DNA of 64,000 nucleotides from Parabacteroides sp900760525 (GTDB taxonomy: Bacteria; Bacteroidota; Bacteroidia; Bacteroidales; Tannerellaceae), in contig NZ_CP187555.1 in assembly GCF_049860805.1 (NCBI RefSeq), positions 5,084,001 through 5,148,000 of the forward strand. Direction: 5' to 3'. Each line of letters begins with the position of its first letter. The stretch's first letter is position 1. Position numbers and translations under genes: made by a program. The notes beneath the pieces were generated by a model. The model had not been told where the DNA came from and did no database searches. It worked only from the letters and a program-made list of their open reading frames with translations. Shown here in pieces: positions 52,681 to 61,632 of this stretch.

Positions 52681-52711
52681 TGTTAGAATATTTATAATCA
52701 AATATAGAAAT

Positions 52712-53020
52712 ATGGAAAACAACAAACCGACAAATGAGATTCAGGTAGAGCTGTCAGAAGAGATGGCTCAGGGAACGTATGCAAATCTGGCAATTATATC
52801 ACATTCTTCATCCGAGTTTATTTTGGATTTTATCCGTGTTGTGCCGGGGGCACCGAAAGCACAGGTGAAAAGCCGTGTTATTTTGACTCCGGACAATGCC
52901 AAACGTCTTTTGTTTGCTTTGCAGGATAATCTCGCGAAGTTTGAAGAACAGGTCAATGGTAAGACGGCTAAGTTCGAAGATTTTGTTCCTCCCATCGGAG
53001 GTGTAAAAGGGGAAGCCTGA
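52712..53020 (+). CDS. DUF3467 domain protein
   Basis: A cytoplasmic protein of 102 residues: IQVELSEEMAQGTYANLAIISHSSSEFILDFIRVVPGAPKAQVKSRVILTPDNAKRLLFALQDNLAKFEEQ. This matches my memory of DUF3467, whose function is unknown and whose gene commonly follows rpoC in Bacteroidota. Here about 4 kb, including the phosphoesterase-AraC pair and the group II intron, separates it from rpoC. Its promoter lies just past the intron. Confidence 0.88.
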   Translation: MENNKPTNEIQVELSEEMAQGTYANLAIISHSSSEFILDFIRVVPGAPKAQVKSRVILTPDNAKRLLFALQDNLAKFEEQVNGKTAKFEDFVPPIGGVKGEA

Positions 53021-53027
53021 TTCCCGG

Positions 53028-53072
53028 ATAGAAAATAAAAAAGGCCGCTCTGAATGGAGGGGCCTTTTTTAT
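53028..53072. terminator. two-way terminator between DUF3467 and the small membrane protein gene
   Basis: AAAAAAGGCC pairs with GGCCTTTTTT around GCTCTGAATGGAG. The A- and T-tracts on both sides suit termination from either direction of the convergent genes. Confidence 0.85.
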
Positions 53073-53088
53073 TTGTAAGTGTGTGTGA

Positions 53089-53259
53089 TTATTCGAGTCT
53101 CTTGTTTATAACGATATGACCGATATAACCCAGGATAATGAATCCTAAACCGGCAAGCAGGATTGTATTGTTCATTCCCCCGCTAATTGCTGGTACAGCT
53201 AAAATGATAACACCGATAAGGAGTACGATTACCCCCAGATTCTTCAATAATTCGTTCAT
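53089..53259 (-). CDS. small hydrophobic membrane protein, 56 residues
   Basis: The minus-strand ORF from ATG 53259 to TAA 53089 encodes MNELLKNLGVIVLLIGVIIL followed by AVPAISGGMNN, a second hydrophobic helix (TILLAGLGFIILGYIGHIVI) and NKRLE. Two membrane helices joined by a short polar Gly/Asn turn make a small hairpin protein. It has a Bacteroidota-style AT-rich leader and ends near a two-way terminator. Function is unknown. It is convergent with DUF3467 and divergent from plsC. Confidence 0.75.
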   Translation of the reverse strand: MNELLKNLGVIVLLIGVIILAVPAISGGMNNTILLAGLGFIILGYIGHIVINKRLE

Positions 53260-53397
53260 GGTGATAGATATGTTTATATATTATTATTTTTCTACCGCAA
53301 ATAAAGCAATAATAACCCGATTGCAAAAATATTTTGGGACAAAAATGATGAAACCATTGAATTTAGCTTTTATATTTGTGAAATAATACAGTTATAT

Positions 53398-54135
53398 ATG
53401 CTACGAATACTTTATATATTTTATTTATGGCTGTTTGTGGTTCCTGTTTTTGTGCTATTGACCATTCTTACAGCTCTTACGGTTATTGTTGGTTGCCTAT
53501 TAGGCGGGGAAAGAATATTTGCTTATTATCCGGGAATGATCTGGTCGTGGCTGACCTGCCATTTGGCCCTTTGCCCGGTGAAAGTGAAAGGCCGGGAGAA
53601 TATAGACCGGAAGAAATCGTATGTCTTTGTCGCCAATCACCAGGGAGCTTTTGATATATTTCTTATATATGGTTTTTTAGGAGTTCCGATCAAATGGGTA
53701 ATGAAAGCCGGTATTGCCAAGATTCCTTTTGTGGGAGCGGCTTGCCGGGCAGCCGGTTTTATATTTGTCGATAATTCGACACCGAAAGCAGCGGCCCGTA
53801 GCGTGCAGGATGCTGAACGCAGCTTGAAGAACGGTGCGTCGGTGGTGGTATTCCCTGAAGGCTCACGCACATATGACGGAAAGATGATCCGCTTCAAGAA
53901 GGGCGCATACCAGATGGCTGCCGACCAACATTTGCCGATTGTGCCGATCACATTGAACGGACCTTTTGATGTATTGCCGATCGGTTCGTTGAATATACAC
54001 CGTCATAAGATGGAAATGGTTATTCATCCGCCTATTCCGACGAATGGAATAGATGCTTCACATAAAGGATTGCAACAGATGGCCGACAGAACACAGGGCA
54101 TCATCGCATCCGCTTTATGGGACCAGTATAAATAA
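53398..54135 (+). CDS. plsC: 1-acyl-sn-glycerol-3-phosphate acyltransferase
   Basis: Inner membrane enzyme of 245 residues that makes phosphatidic acid from lysophosphatidic acid and acyl-ACP or acyl-CoA. An N-terminal membrane helix (LWLFVVPVFVLLTILTALTVIVGCLL) is followed by the HX4D motif in NHQGAFDIF, a GIAKIPFVG block, and FPEGSRTYDGKMIRFKKGAYQMA. Its stop codon is 1 bp from the stop of the convergent Wzi gene. Confidence 0.93.
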   Translation: MLRILYIFYLWLFVVPVFVLLTILTALTVIVGCLLGGERIFAYYPGMIWSWLTCHLALCPVKVKGRENIDRKKSYVFVANHQGAFDIFLIYGFLGVPIKWVMKAGIAKIPFVGAACRAAGFIFVDNSTPKAAARSVQDAERSLKNGASVVVFPEGSRTYDGKMIRFKKGAYQMAADQHLPIVPITLNGPFDVLPIGSLNIHRHKMEMVIHPPIPTNGIDASHKGLQQMADRTQGIIASALWDQYK

Positions 54136-54136
54136 T

Positions 54137-55618
54137 CTATTTCCAGGATTTTAAGATGCCGCGTTTGCAGACACTCAAACTGAAACCGACGTTATCGCCA
54201 TAGAGCGAACCGGCATCTGCCGCTACCGCCCCTGTAAATTCCCAACCTTGCAGGCTGGGGTGGCGATATTTGACTTCTACCTGTCCGGAGTTGCTCCTTT
54301 TGTTATTCCTGAACGGAGCGTAGGGTGTCCCCCAACTATTCATGAGCGTGTATTTTAGACGATAAGAAACCATTGGCGACAGATCTCCTTCAAATGCCAG
54401 ATGCCAGGCACGGACACGCGTATTCTTGAAATCCACATCCCCGTTCGTATTATATTGGGGAGAGGTCAGAAGAGGCGAACCGATTCCATGTCCGAAATAA
54501 GAAGCCCCGGTTTTATACTCCCCATTATTATAATAATCATCTCCGCCACCACCCGGACCTTGATATTTATCATGATCGAAGATAATAAAATGGAACGGCC
54601 CACTCTGATTGCGGGTAACCAGATATTCCGTTACAACCTTCCGCAGCCAGGGAAAACGCGGGAGGTCCAATTGTACCCCCCAAAGCCCATCCGTCCCGTT
54701 CCCGAATATCATTCCCGATTTATCTTCGAAATAATGCTGAAGATAAGCCGCCAGTTTCCAGTTAGGCATCGTGTATTCGAGTTTGAAGTCATACGAACCG
54801 AAATGATTGCCCAACACATTGATCTGGTCCGACAATGTCGCATTGTCTCCGCCTTCGCTACCACAAACCACGCGGATAAAATCTTTCAGCGAATGAGGTT
54901 GTACGCCGATTTTCGGATTGCTGGATGTACCGCCCCACTGCGCCCAATGCTGTACACCGATAATACCGGAAAGCGGAAAATCCTTTTGTGTATCCTTGAT
55001 GCGGACATAAAAAGATTTATGATGCCAGAGGGCATCTTTCACATACGTCTGTTTACCATTGGAGAAATCTTCCAGATATCCGCTGTCGAAAGACTTGCCT
55101 ACCGCAAAATCTCCCTTCACCTGCATCCAACCCTTTGTGAGCGGGACGACGGTAAACTCCGGCATACTCAGGTTAATTTCCGGAATCGGGCGTGCATTGG
55201 GAGAGAGAGCCATGTCGCCGGAACTAAGGGAATGGTCCCAAAGCGAATGCCGGTTTTCTTTGCTACCCACACTCAGAAGAAGGCTTTTATATCCTAACTC
55301 GGCATATACCTGCTGAATAAACACATTATGATAACGAGGTACGGCAGCAACAAGGTCCAACCCTGCGCTCCATCGGAATCCTTTTCCCAAATGTTGTTGA
55401 TGAAAAACTCCTGCGTTGAGATAACCATTATTGGCATCCAGAGGAACTATCCCGTACCGGTTACTCACCATCCAGAATGGTGTTGTCGATCCGCTGCTAA
55501 CCGATCCGAAAGCTTCGGCTTTATATGAGGTTGCATCTTCCACCTCCTCCGTCTGTGCAAAAGTATCTGCAGCATAGAAAAGAGTAGCAACTGCAATGAT
55601 TGTCTGTAAGGCTTTCAT
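54137..55618 (-). CDS. capsule assembly Wzi-family outer membrane protein
   Basis: A protein of 493 residues with a signal peptide (MKALQTIIAVATLFYAADTFAQ) and a beta-barrel pattern: FWMVSNRYGIVPLDANNGYLNAG, VYAELGYKSLLLSVGSKENRHSLWDHSLSSGDMALSPNARPIPEI, and paired strands to the end. Family members related to Wzi hold capsule polysaccharide at the cell surface; Bacteroidota relatives are many and their ligands mostly unknown. No capsule synthesis genes are near. Confidence 0.88.
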   Translation of the reverse strand: MKALQTIIAVATLFYAADTFAQTEEVEDATSYKAEAFGSVSSGSTTPFWMVSNRYGIVPLDANNGYLNAGVFHQQHLGKGFRWSAGLDLVAAVPRYHNVFIQQVYAELGYKSLLLSVGSKENRHSLWDHSLSSGDMALSPNARPIPEINLSMPEFTVVPLTKGWMQVKGDFAVGKSFDSGYLEDFSNGKQTYVKDALWHHKSFYVRIKDTQKDFPLSGIIGVQHWAQWGGTSSNPKIGVQPHSLKDFIRVVCGSEGGDNATLSDQINVLGNHFGSYDFKLEYTMPNWKLAAYLQHYFEDKSGMIFGNGTDGLWGVQLDLPRFPWLRKVVTEYLVTRNQSGPFHFIIFDHDKYQGPGGGGDDYYNNGEYKTGASYFGHGIGSPLLTSPQYNTNGDVDFKNTRVRAWHLAFEGDLSPMVSYRLKYTLMNSWGTPYAPFRNNKRSNSGQVEVKYRHPSLQGWEFTGAVAADAGSLYGDNVGFSLSVCKRGILKSWK

Positions 55619-55730
55619 TCCATATTTATTTTAACCGGACAAAGGTAAGGATTAAAATTTACCGCCCGATATCTCATTTCAAAAAGAAGTATAAGCATTC
55701 TGAAAATACAAATATCAGAATAATCGATTC

Positions 55731-56732
55731 TTATTTCCCCGGTAACCAGTCGAATACTGTGCGATATACATGGTCGCGCGAGTCTTTTTCAGAAAGTATC
55801 AGGTCATGAATCCCGTTCTGTATCGTATCGCGCGTGACATAATTACCTAATTTCTGTCCGTATTTTTGAATATCGTGTACGTCCAGCACAATGTCGGAAG
55901 ACAGATATTCGTTGTTCCATTCCTTTGTTTCAGGAAACGACTTGTTAGACGACATCACCAATACCGGGCAGTCCAGGCTGATCCCTTTCTGCACAGTTTT
56001 CTGCGCCTCCTGTATGGCGTTTATCCATCCGGCTTTTTTCGGATGGCCGTTAATCATCTTCCAATCCGTATTATATTCCCATTCTCCTTTGAACTGTTTG
56101 AGCAGGCTGTGGGCGTACGAAGCATCCCCGTATCCCTGTACGGTCAGGTTCGGGAATAGTTTCCCTATGCATGAAACTACCGGGATTACGATCTTTTCCA
56201 TCATCCATCCGAAATTCCAGTCTAAGAAAGGACTATTCAACATCAATCCGTCGACGGGAAGTTTGCCTTTTTTGCTGTTCAGATAGTAAGGCGTGATCAG
56301 CCCTCCTGTCGAATGCGCCATCAGCAGTATTTTGTCGTTTCCTTCTTCTCTGATGATAGCCAAGGCCGTATCGAGATCCGCGAAATATTCCTTCAGGCTT
56401 TTGCAAAAGAAAGGATTCTGGTTCGGAAGGATCGAACGCCCGTACTTGCGGAGGTCCATCGCATAAAAGTTATAACCGTGAGCATTCACACTATCTCCCA
56501 GTTGCTTCTGAAAAAAATAGTCGTTGTAGCCATGTATATACAGGATTGCCTGTTTGGTGTCAGGCAATTGCGGTTTCTTGACAAGTGTGCAGACAACTTT
56601 CCCCTCGTAATCGTCCGGCATCTGAATCGTCCGGCGCAGATAATTATCGCCCAGCACGTCCGGAACGTATTGGGCATAAATTACAGAGACGAAAAGCAGT
56701 GACAAGATTGTAAAATATAGTTTCCGTGCCAT
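55731..56732 (-). CDS. alpha/beta hydrolase, secreted
   Basis: A protein of 333 residues with a signal peptide (LYFTILSLLFVSVIYAQ). The nucleophile elbow is LMAHSTGGLITPYYL (GxSxG-type with AHSTGG), after an oxyanion strand LYIHGYNDYFFQ. Likely Asp and His lie in the C-terminal third (HDIQKYG and NGIHDLILS). It resembles serine aminopeptidase S33 / monoacylglycerol lipase-type hydrolases; the substrate is unknown. It lies 112 bp upstream of the Wzi-family gene on the same strand. Confidence 0.85.
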   Translation of the reverse strand: MARKLYFTILSLLFVSVIYAQYVPDVLGDNYLRRTIQMPDDYEGKVVCTLVKKPQLPDTKQAILYIHGYNDYFFQKQLGDSVNAHGYNFYAMDLRKYGRSILPNQNPFFCKSLKEYFADLDTALAIIREEGNDKILLMAHSTGGLITPYYLNSKKGKLPVDGLMLNSPFLDWNFGWMMEKIVIPVVSCIGKLFPNLTVQGYGDASYAHSLLKQFKGEWEYNTDWKMINGHPKKAGWINAIQEAQKTVQKGISLDCPVLVMSSNKSFPETKEWNNEYLSSDIVLDVHDIQKYGQKLGNYVTRDTIQNGIHDLILSEKDSRDHVYRTVFDWLPGK

Positions 56733-56901
56733 ATCCGTTTTTATTTCTTTACTATAACGTGTTCATCCTGGTGTTTGTTGCAGGTAATAAGCACAAAAAT
56801 ACAATCTTCTTTTATATATCTTGGGTTATTTGTTGTAACATTTGTTTCTTATTCCTAACTTGCAAAGCAAAACACAGAGAGTTTGATACTCGGAGTTTAG
56901 A

Positions 56902-58866
56902 ATGAAAAATACATTACTTATTATATGTTTTCTCCTTACACAGGTATCCGTTGTAAGCGAGGCAGTTGCAAATAACCTTGATAGTTTGCGGCAAGAACTG
57001 AAAAACTTGCCGGATAGTAGTAAATTGATAAGGCTAAATGAATTACTTTATCAGAATAATCGAAATTTTGTGTTTAAAACCTATGCGGATATGCTATTGG
57101 AAGAGGCGCAGAGGCAAAAGAATGATTTATACAAAGGGAATGCCTTATTATCGATCATGCGTTATTACTATTCCAAAAACCCGGACAGCCTGCGTTTTTA
57201 CTTGAAACAAGCTGAACCTATTTATCTTGCCACTAATCGGATAGAAGATTTATGCCGTGTGAAAGGTTGGAACATCTATACCTTGGTCTTGGGAGGCACC
57301 CATGACCAGGTACTCGGGGAAGTAGAAAGTTTAAAGGAACTGGCTGTCCGCTATAACTACCCGGAAGGAGTCGATATGGCCAACCAGGCTTTAGCAAACT
57401 TCTATTTCAATATCGGTTTAAAAGACGAAGGTGCCGACTTGTGCGATGAAATCCTACAAGGAATGGAAAAACGGGGAGTCTCCCGCATTCGCCGGTTCTA
57501 TCTGTTACGTCTGTTGTTAAATGAAAAACCGAAACAGGAATACCTTTTCAAGCTCGATACTTGCATCCGGAATTGTGAAAAAGAAGGAATCACACAGTTG
57601 GATGAAGAACATTCGTTGCCTTTTCTAAAACATGCTTTTTACCTCTACTCCGCACAGTATTATGTTGAACAGAAAGAGTCCTCGCAAGTCCATTTTTATT
57701 TGAAGAAGTTGGGCGAATTGGAGAAACAATATAATATGAATACGGAAAGGATCATGACTCAATTCCTTTGGATGAGTTATTATAACCTGATCAGGGATTA
57801 TGATAAAGCCTTAGCGATTGTGGAACAGCTGGAGCATATCCTTTTAAACAATAAGCGTTTTAATGATTGGACTACTGTGGAAGATATCAAAGCCGATATC
57901 TACTACAAAATGGGGAGAGGGATGGAGTCGGCCAAAGCTTACAGAGATTCGAAAGCCGTACATGATTCGATTATCCAAGCACAATATTATGAAGACCTTG
58001 CCAAATTAAGAACGCAGCGTGAAGTCGATAAATTGAAATTGCAAAGTAAGGAACTGGAGTTGGATGCCGAAAAATCCCGCGCACGGTCCTGGGTGTTCGG
58101 TGGAGGAGCTATTGTCTTGCTTCTGCTCTGTGGGGCATTGGGTTTCCTGGCATATTCCCGTCATCGCTACAGTGCCCGTTTGAAAATAGCAAAAGAAAAA
58201 GCTGAAGAGGCAGACCATTTGAAATCGGCTTTTCTTGCCAATATGAACCATGAGATACGTACGCCCTTAAATGCGATAGTCGGTTTTTCGCAGGTAATAG
58301 CCGAGGAAGGTGACATAGAAACACGCCGGGTATTTGCCAAGATCATCCAAAACAATAACGAATTGTTGCAGCGTTTGATAGAGGACGTTCTGGATATTTC
58401 GAAAATAGAATCGAACACGCTTACGTTCGTATTGACGGATCAGGATTTACAGGCATTGATGAAAGACCTTTATAGCATTATGTCATTACGGATACCTGAA
58501 AACGTAGAACTGCAGTTGGACGATTGCCCTCGTTTTACACTTCGCACGGACCGAAACAGGCTGACACAAGTATTGGCGAATTTATTGAACAACGCCATCA
58601 AGCATACTCACGAAGGTTATATCCGTTTCGGTTATAAGGTGGCGGCTGGCGAGATCTGTTTTTATGTAGCAGATACGGGCGAAGGAATACCGGAAGATCA
58701 GCTGGAGCATGTGTTCGACCGTTTTGTCAAGCTGACGGAATGGACAACCGGTGTCGGTTTGGGATTGGCCATTTCCAAAGCCTTGGTAACGAAGCTCGGC
58801 GGTCGTATGGAAGTTTGTTCCAAACAGGGAGAAGGTTCTACTTTTAGTGTTATTTTTCCTGTGTGA
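56902..58866 (+). CDS. membrane sensor histidine kinase with helical-repeat sensor
   Basis: A protein of 654 residues. A signal peptide (LLIICFLLTQVSVVSEAVA) leads to a periplasmic helical, TPR-like region of about 350 residues, a coiled coil (LRTQREVDKLKLQSKELELDAEKSRAR), one membrane helix near residues 395-417, then a HisKA domain with the phospho-acceptor His at about 449 (LANMNHEIRTPLNAIVGFSQVI) and a HATPase domain (NLLNNAIKHTHEGYI, DTGEGIPEDQ, GVGLGLAISKALV). No response regulator is adjacent, so its partner is encoded elsewhere. The sensed signal is unknown. Confidence 0.92.
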   Translation: MKNTLLIICFLLTQVSVVSEAVANNLDSLRQELKNLPDSSKLIRLNELLYQNNRNFVFKTYADMLLEEAQRQKNDLYKGNALLSIMRYYYSKNPDSLRFYLKQAEPIYLATNRIEDLCRVKGWNIYTLVLGGTHDQVLGEVESLKELAVRYNYPEGVDMANQALANFYFNIGLKDEGADLCDEILQGMEKRGVSRIRRFYLLRLLLNEKPKQEYLFKLDTCIRNCEKEGITQLDEEHSLPFLKHAFYLYSAQYYVEQKESSQVHFYLKKLGELEKQYNMNTERIMTQFLWMSYYNLIRDYDKALAIVEQLEHILLNNKRFNDWTTVEDIKADIYYKMGRGMESAKAYRDSKAVHDSIIQAQYYEDLAKLRTQREVDKLKLQSKELELDAEKSRARSWVFGGGAIVLLLLCGALGFLAYSRHRYSARLKIAKEKAEEADHLKSAFLANMNHEIRTPLNAIVGFSQVIAEEGDIETRRVFAKIIQNNNELLQRLIEDVLDISKIESNTLTFVLTDQDLQALMKDLYSIMSLRIPENVELQLDDCPRFTLRTDRNRLTQVLANLLNNAIKHTHEGYIRFGYKVAAGEICFYVADTGEGIPEDQLEHVFDRFVKLTEWTTGVGLGLAISKALVTKLGGRMEVCSKQGEGSTFSVIFPV

Positions 58867-58881
58867 TTCATTCCCTATCCT

Positions 58882-58889
58882 TATCTTTG
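58882..58889 (+). promoter_or_regulatory. TAnnTTTG -7 box of the HD protein gene
   Basis: TATCTTTG is a perfect -7 box 33 bp before the start, so the HD-phosphodiesterase gene pair is probably transcribed separately from the kinase. Confidence 0.5.
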
Positions 58890-58922
58890 CGAACGGCCTT
58901 GTCGGAACTAAACAGATAAACA

Positions 58923-59567
58923 ATGGAACAAAAGGATTTTGTAAGTATCGTACAAACCTATCGCCAATGGATCCATGCGATGGAAAAGGCGGCTTTTGCT
59001 ATTCACGACCAGGTGAATCAACGTTATGGAGAGTTTCTACCCTATGGTTTTCATCTGAAAATGACAGCATCGTATGTCTCCCGTTACGGTCATCTGGTGG
59101 CGCAGACGGAAGCGGATGTACTCGTCTTGTACGCGTCCGCTTATCTGCACGATACGATAGAAGATGCCCGTATGACCTATAACGACGTTGTGAAGTTTAT
59201 CCGCAATTTCAGGCCGGAAGGGATTACCTTGCCGGACGTATGCGTGAAAGAGCTCGAAAGCCAGGTCCCGGAAATCGTCTATGCCCTTACGAACGAAAAA
59301 GGCCGTAACCGCGACGAGCGTGCGGATGCCATTTATTATAAAGGTATACGCGAAACGAGGTTTGCCTCCTTCGTCAAGATGTGCGACCGGTTGGCAAACC
59401 TCCGCTTTACCGTGATGTTCGTGTTTGCAAACTATATGTTTGATGTCTATAAAAGAGAATATCCCGCTTTTATCCGTGAAATCAGCGAAGGTGCTGTCAC
59501 TCCCGTCCCGGAAGAGATGAAGCGGGAGGCGGAAAAGATGCTGGAAGAAGAAGTCTATATCTTATAA
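58923..59567 (+). CDS. HD-domain phosphohydrolase, MESH1/SpoT hydrolase-like
   Basis: A cytoplasmic protein of 214 residues. Metal-site motifs resemble the (p)ppGpp hydrolase domain: RYGHLVAQ upstream, AYLHDTIEDARMTYNDV (HDxxED at about residues 76-81), YALTNEKGRNRDERADAIYYKGI, and VKMCDRLANLRFT (about residue 151). There is no synthetase, TGS or ACT domain, so it would be a small alarmone hydrolase if the resemblance holds. Other HD phosphohydrolases remain possible. It lies 12 bp upstream of a secreted phosphodiesterase gene. Confidence 0.72.
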   Translation: MEQKDFVSIVQTYRQWIHAMEKAAFAIHDQVNQRYGEFLPYGFHLKMTASYVSRYGHLVAQTEADVLVLYASAYLHDTIEDARMTYNDVVKFIRNFRPEGITLPDVCVKELESQVPEIVYALTNEKGRNRDERADAIYYKGIRETRFASFVKMCDRLANLRFTVMFVFANYMFDVYKREYPAFIREISEGAVTPVPEEMKREAEKMLEEEVYIL

Positions 59568-59579
59568 TATATAATCATC

Positions 59580-60800
59580 ATGAAAACATTGTGTTACTTT
59601 TTTTTATTTTGTTTTTGCTGCATCCATTTGGCAGCAAAGAACCGCAAAGCGGTATTTGTCATAGTGGATGGAGTACCTGCGGATCAGATCGAGCGTTTGC
59701 ATACTCCGGCTATCTTTGATATCGCTTCGAAAGGAGCTTATGGCCGGGCCTATACGGGAGGTGAGATAGGCGGATATTCCCAAACCCCGACCATTTCCGC
59801 TATCGGATATACCAACCTGCTGACTTCGACTTGGTTTAACAAACATAACGTGGGAGGCAATTCGAACCTGAAGCCGAACTACAATTACTGGACTGTGTTC
59901 CGCATAGCCAAAGAACAGCCGCAACCTTGCAAAACAGCTATCTATTCAAGCTGGACGGACAACCGTACGGTATTGCTGGGAGAAGGAAAAGAAGAAACGA
60001 ACCACCTGAAGATAGATATCGTAAAGGACGGCTATGATCTGGACACCATCCGTTTCCCGCATAAGGAGAAGGACTTGCATGTTTTTGATTATGACGAGAA
60101 AGTATCGCTCGAAGCATCCAAAAGCATCCGGGAAGATGCACCGGATTTGAGTTGGGTGTATCTGTGGTACACCGACGACGCCGGGCATCTGGCAGGAAAT
60201 GGCGCTTACTTCGACGAATATGTAAGAAAGGCGGATGCACAGGTCGCCCGTATATGGGAAGCCGTGAAATACAGGGAAGCCAATTTCGACGAAGAATGGA
60301 TGGTCGTGATAACCACTGACCACGGCCGTACGGAAAGCGGATACGGACATGGCGGCCAATCTTTGCGCGAACGGACCACCTGGATTTCTACGAATCTCCC
60401 CGTGAACGACTATTTTAATAGCGGGCGGCTCGCCATTACGGATATCACTCCTTCTATTTGTCGCTTTATGGGATTCCAGGTCCCGCAAGATGTTTTATGG
60501 GAACAGGATGGCATGCCTTTTATCGGGGATGTCGATATTTGCGGATTACAAACTTCCCCGTACGATCAATCGGTCGAACTGTCCTGGGATTGCCTTTCTG
60601 AAAAGGCCGGGGTGACGATTTATGCCGCGTGCGGCAACACCTTCAAAACCGGTCAGCCGGACGAATGGATAAAGGTGGCTGCCGTACCTGCCTCTACCCG
60701 GAAATATCGGGTCGATTTGACGGCTCTTCCTGAATCGGATTTTTATAAATTCGTATTGGTCACTCCCCGTAACCATTTAAACCGCTGGTTGAAACGGTAG
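59580..60800 (+). CDS. alkaline phosphatase superfamily phosphodiesterase, nucleotide pyrophosphatase-like, secreted
   Basis: A protein of 406 residues with a signal peptide (LCYFFLFCFCCIHLAAK). Metal ligands and nucleophile follow the type I phosphodiesterase order: VIVDGVPADQI (Asp), SQTPTISAIGYTNLLT (nucleophile Thr), TDDAGHLAG (Asp/His), and TTDHGRTESGYGHGGQ (Asp-His and His). The C-terminal 100 residues form an extra beta-rich region. It likely cleaves nucleotide pyrophosphates or phosphodiesters outside the inner membrane. It is probably cotranscribed with the HD protein. Confidence 0.87.
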   Translation: MKTLCYFFLFCFCCIHLAAKNRKAVFVIVDGVPADQIERLHTPAIFDIASKGAYGRAYTGGEIGGYSQTPTISAIGYTNLLTSTWFNKHNVGGNSNLKPNYNYWTVFRIAKEQPQPCKTAIYSSWTDNRTVLLGEGKEETNHLKIDIVKDGYDLDTIRFPHKEKDLHVFDYDEKVSLEASKSIREDAPDLSWVYLWYTDDAGHLAGNGAYFDEYVRKADAQVARIWEAVKYREANFDEEWMVVITTDHGRTESGYGHGGQSLRERTTWISTNLPVNDYFNSGRLAITDITPSICRFMGFQVPQDVLWEQDGMPFIGDVDICGLQTSPYDQSVELSWDCLSEKAGVTIYAACGNTFKTGQPDEWIKVAAVPASTRKYRVDLTALPESDFYKFVLVTPRNHLNRWLKR

Positions 60801-60882
60801 TCGTAAAAAGGGAGTACCCGGTTTCCGGCCTATACCGGAATCGGTGCATTTGTTGTTAACAGGCGAAATTAGTCCGGCGGAA

Positions 60883-60915
60883 TTTGGGTAATGTCGTTTG
60901 TAGAAGTTATTTTTG
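60883..60915 (+). promoter_or_regulatory. promoter of the ECF sigma gene
   Basis: TTTG at 60883-60886, a 21-bp spacer, then TATTTTTG at 60908-60915. Expected start of transcription near 60920, only about 10 nt before the first possible ATG (60931), which favours the later start at 60991. Confidence 0.6.
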
Positions 60916-60990
60916 CAATGTTAACAACACATGCACTTGCACTTGGAGAATCGGAGAGACATAATAAACCCTTTGGAGATTAATTCGGAA

Positions 60991-61530
60991 ATGAATTTTG
61001 GCGTCTTTTACAATGCGTACTACCAGCGTTTTGTAAGATATGCCTTTTATTATGTCAATGATTTGCCGACCGCCGAAGATATGACGCACGATGCCTTGCT
61101 GTACTATTGGGAAAATAAACAAAAGCTGCCAGCCGATACGGACGTCTTAGGCTATATATTACAATCCGTCAAGAACAAATGCCTGAACTACCTGAAGCAT
61201 ATCCAGGTGGAAATCGAATACAGCAAGAACCGCACGGAGTTGCGTGACTGGGAAATCGTGACGCGCATCCAGACGTTAGAAGACGAAAGCTACAGCACGA
61301 TCTTTTCCAAAGACATAATGAAAATCGTCATGGAGTCTTTATCCGAGCTGCCGGAACAGACCCGTAATATATTTGTGTTGAACCGTCTGGATTATAAATC
61401 AAGGAAAGAAATAGCACAAGCCTTAGGTGTTTCCCAACAAAAAGTAGATTATCATATCAATAAGGCCAATGATCATCTCCGCTTGAAACTGAAAGACTAT
61501 ATTCCCCTGATACTGTTATTCTTGAATTAG
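60991..61530 (+). CDS. ECF-type RNA polymerase sigma factor
   Basis: A sigma-70 ECF factor of 179 residues from ATG 60991; a 20-residue longer form begins at 60931. Region 2 is FYNAYYQRFVRYAFYYVNDLPTAEDMTHDALLYYWENK, and region 4 is ESLSELPEQTRNIFVLNRLDYKSRKEIAQALGVSQQKVDYHINKA. It belongs to the large Bacteroidota ECF group paired with FecR anti-sigma and a TonB receptor. Here FecR and a receptor with an STN domain follow, so the three likely form a trans-envelope signalling unit. Confidence 0.93.
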   Translation: MNFGVFYNAYYQRFVRYAFYYVNDLPTAEDMTHDALLYYWENKQKLPADTDVLGYILQSVKNKCLNYLKHIQVEIEYSKNRTELRDWEIVTRIQTLEDESYSTIFSKDIMKIVMESLSELPEQTRNIFVLNRLDYKSRKEIAQALGVSQQKVDYHINKANDHLRLKLKDYIPLILLFLN

Positions 61531-61632
61531 GCATATCCGGACTTTCCTCATGTGGCCGTAGTGCCGGTCGTCATTCCTTGTGCCGTTTCCCGTGAACAAA
61601 GAAGCCTTTTGCCATTGTGTTTCGTCTGTTTA

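Noticed and set aside
53138..53386. 82-residue plus-strand frame
   Set aside because: It is antisense to the 56-residue membrane protein, and its translation (KPASRIVLFIPPLIAGTAK) is a by-product of that gene's hydrophobic codons.
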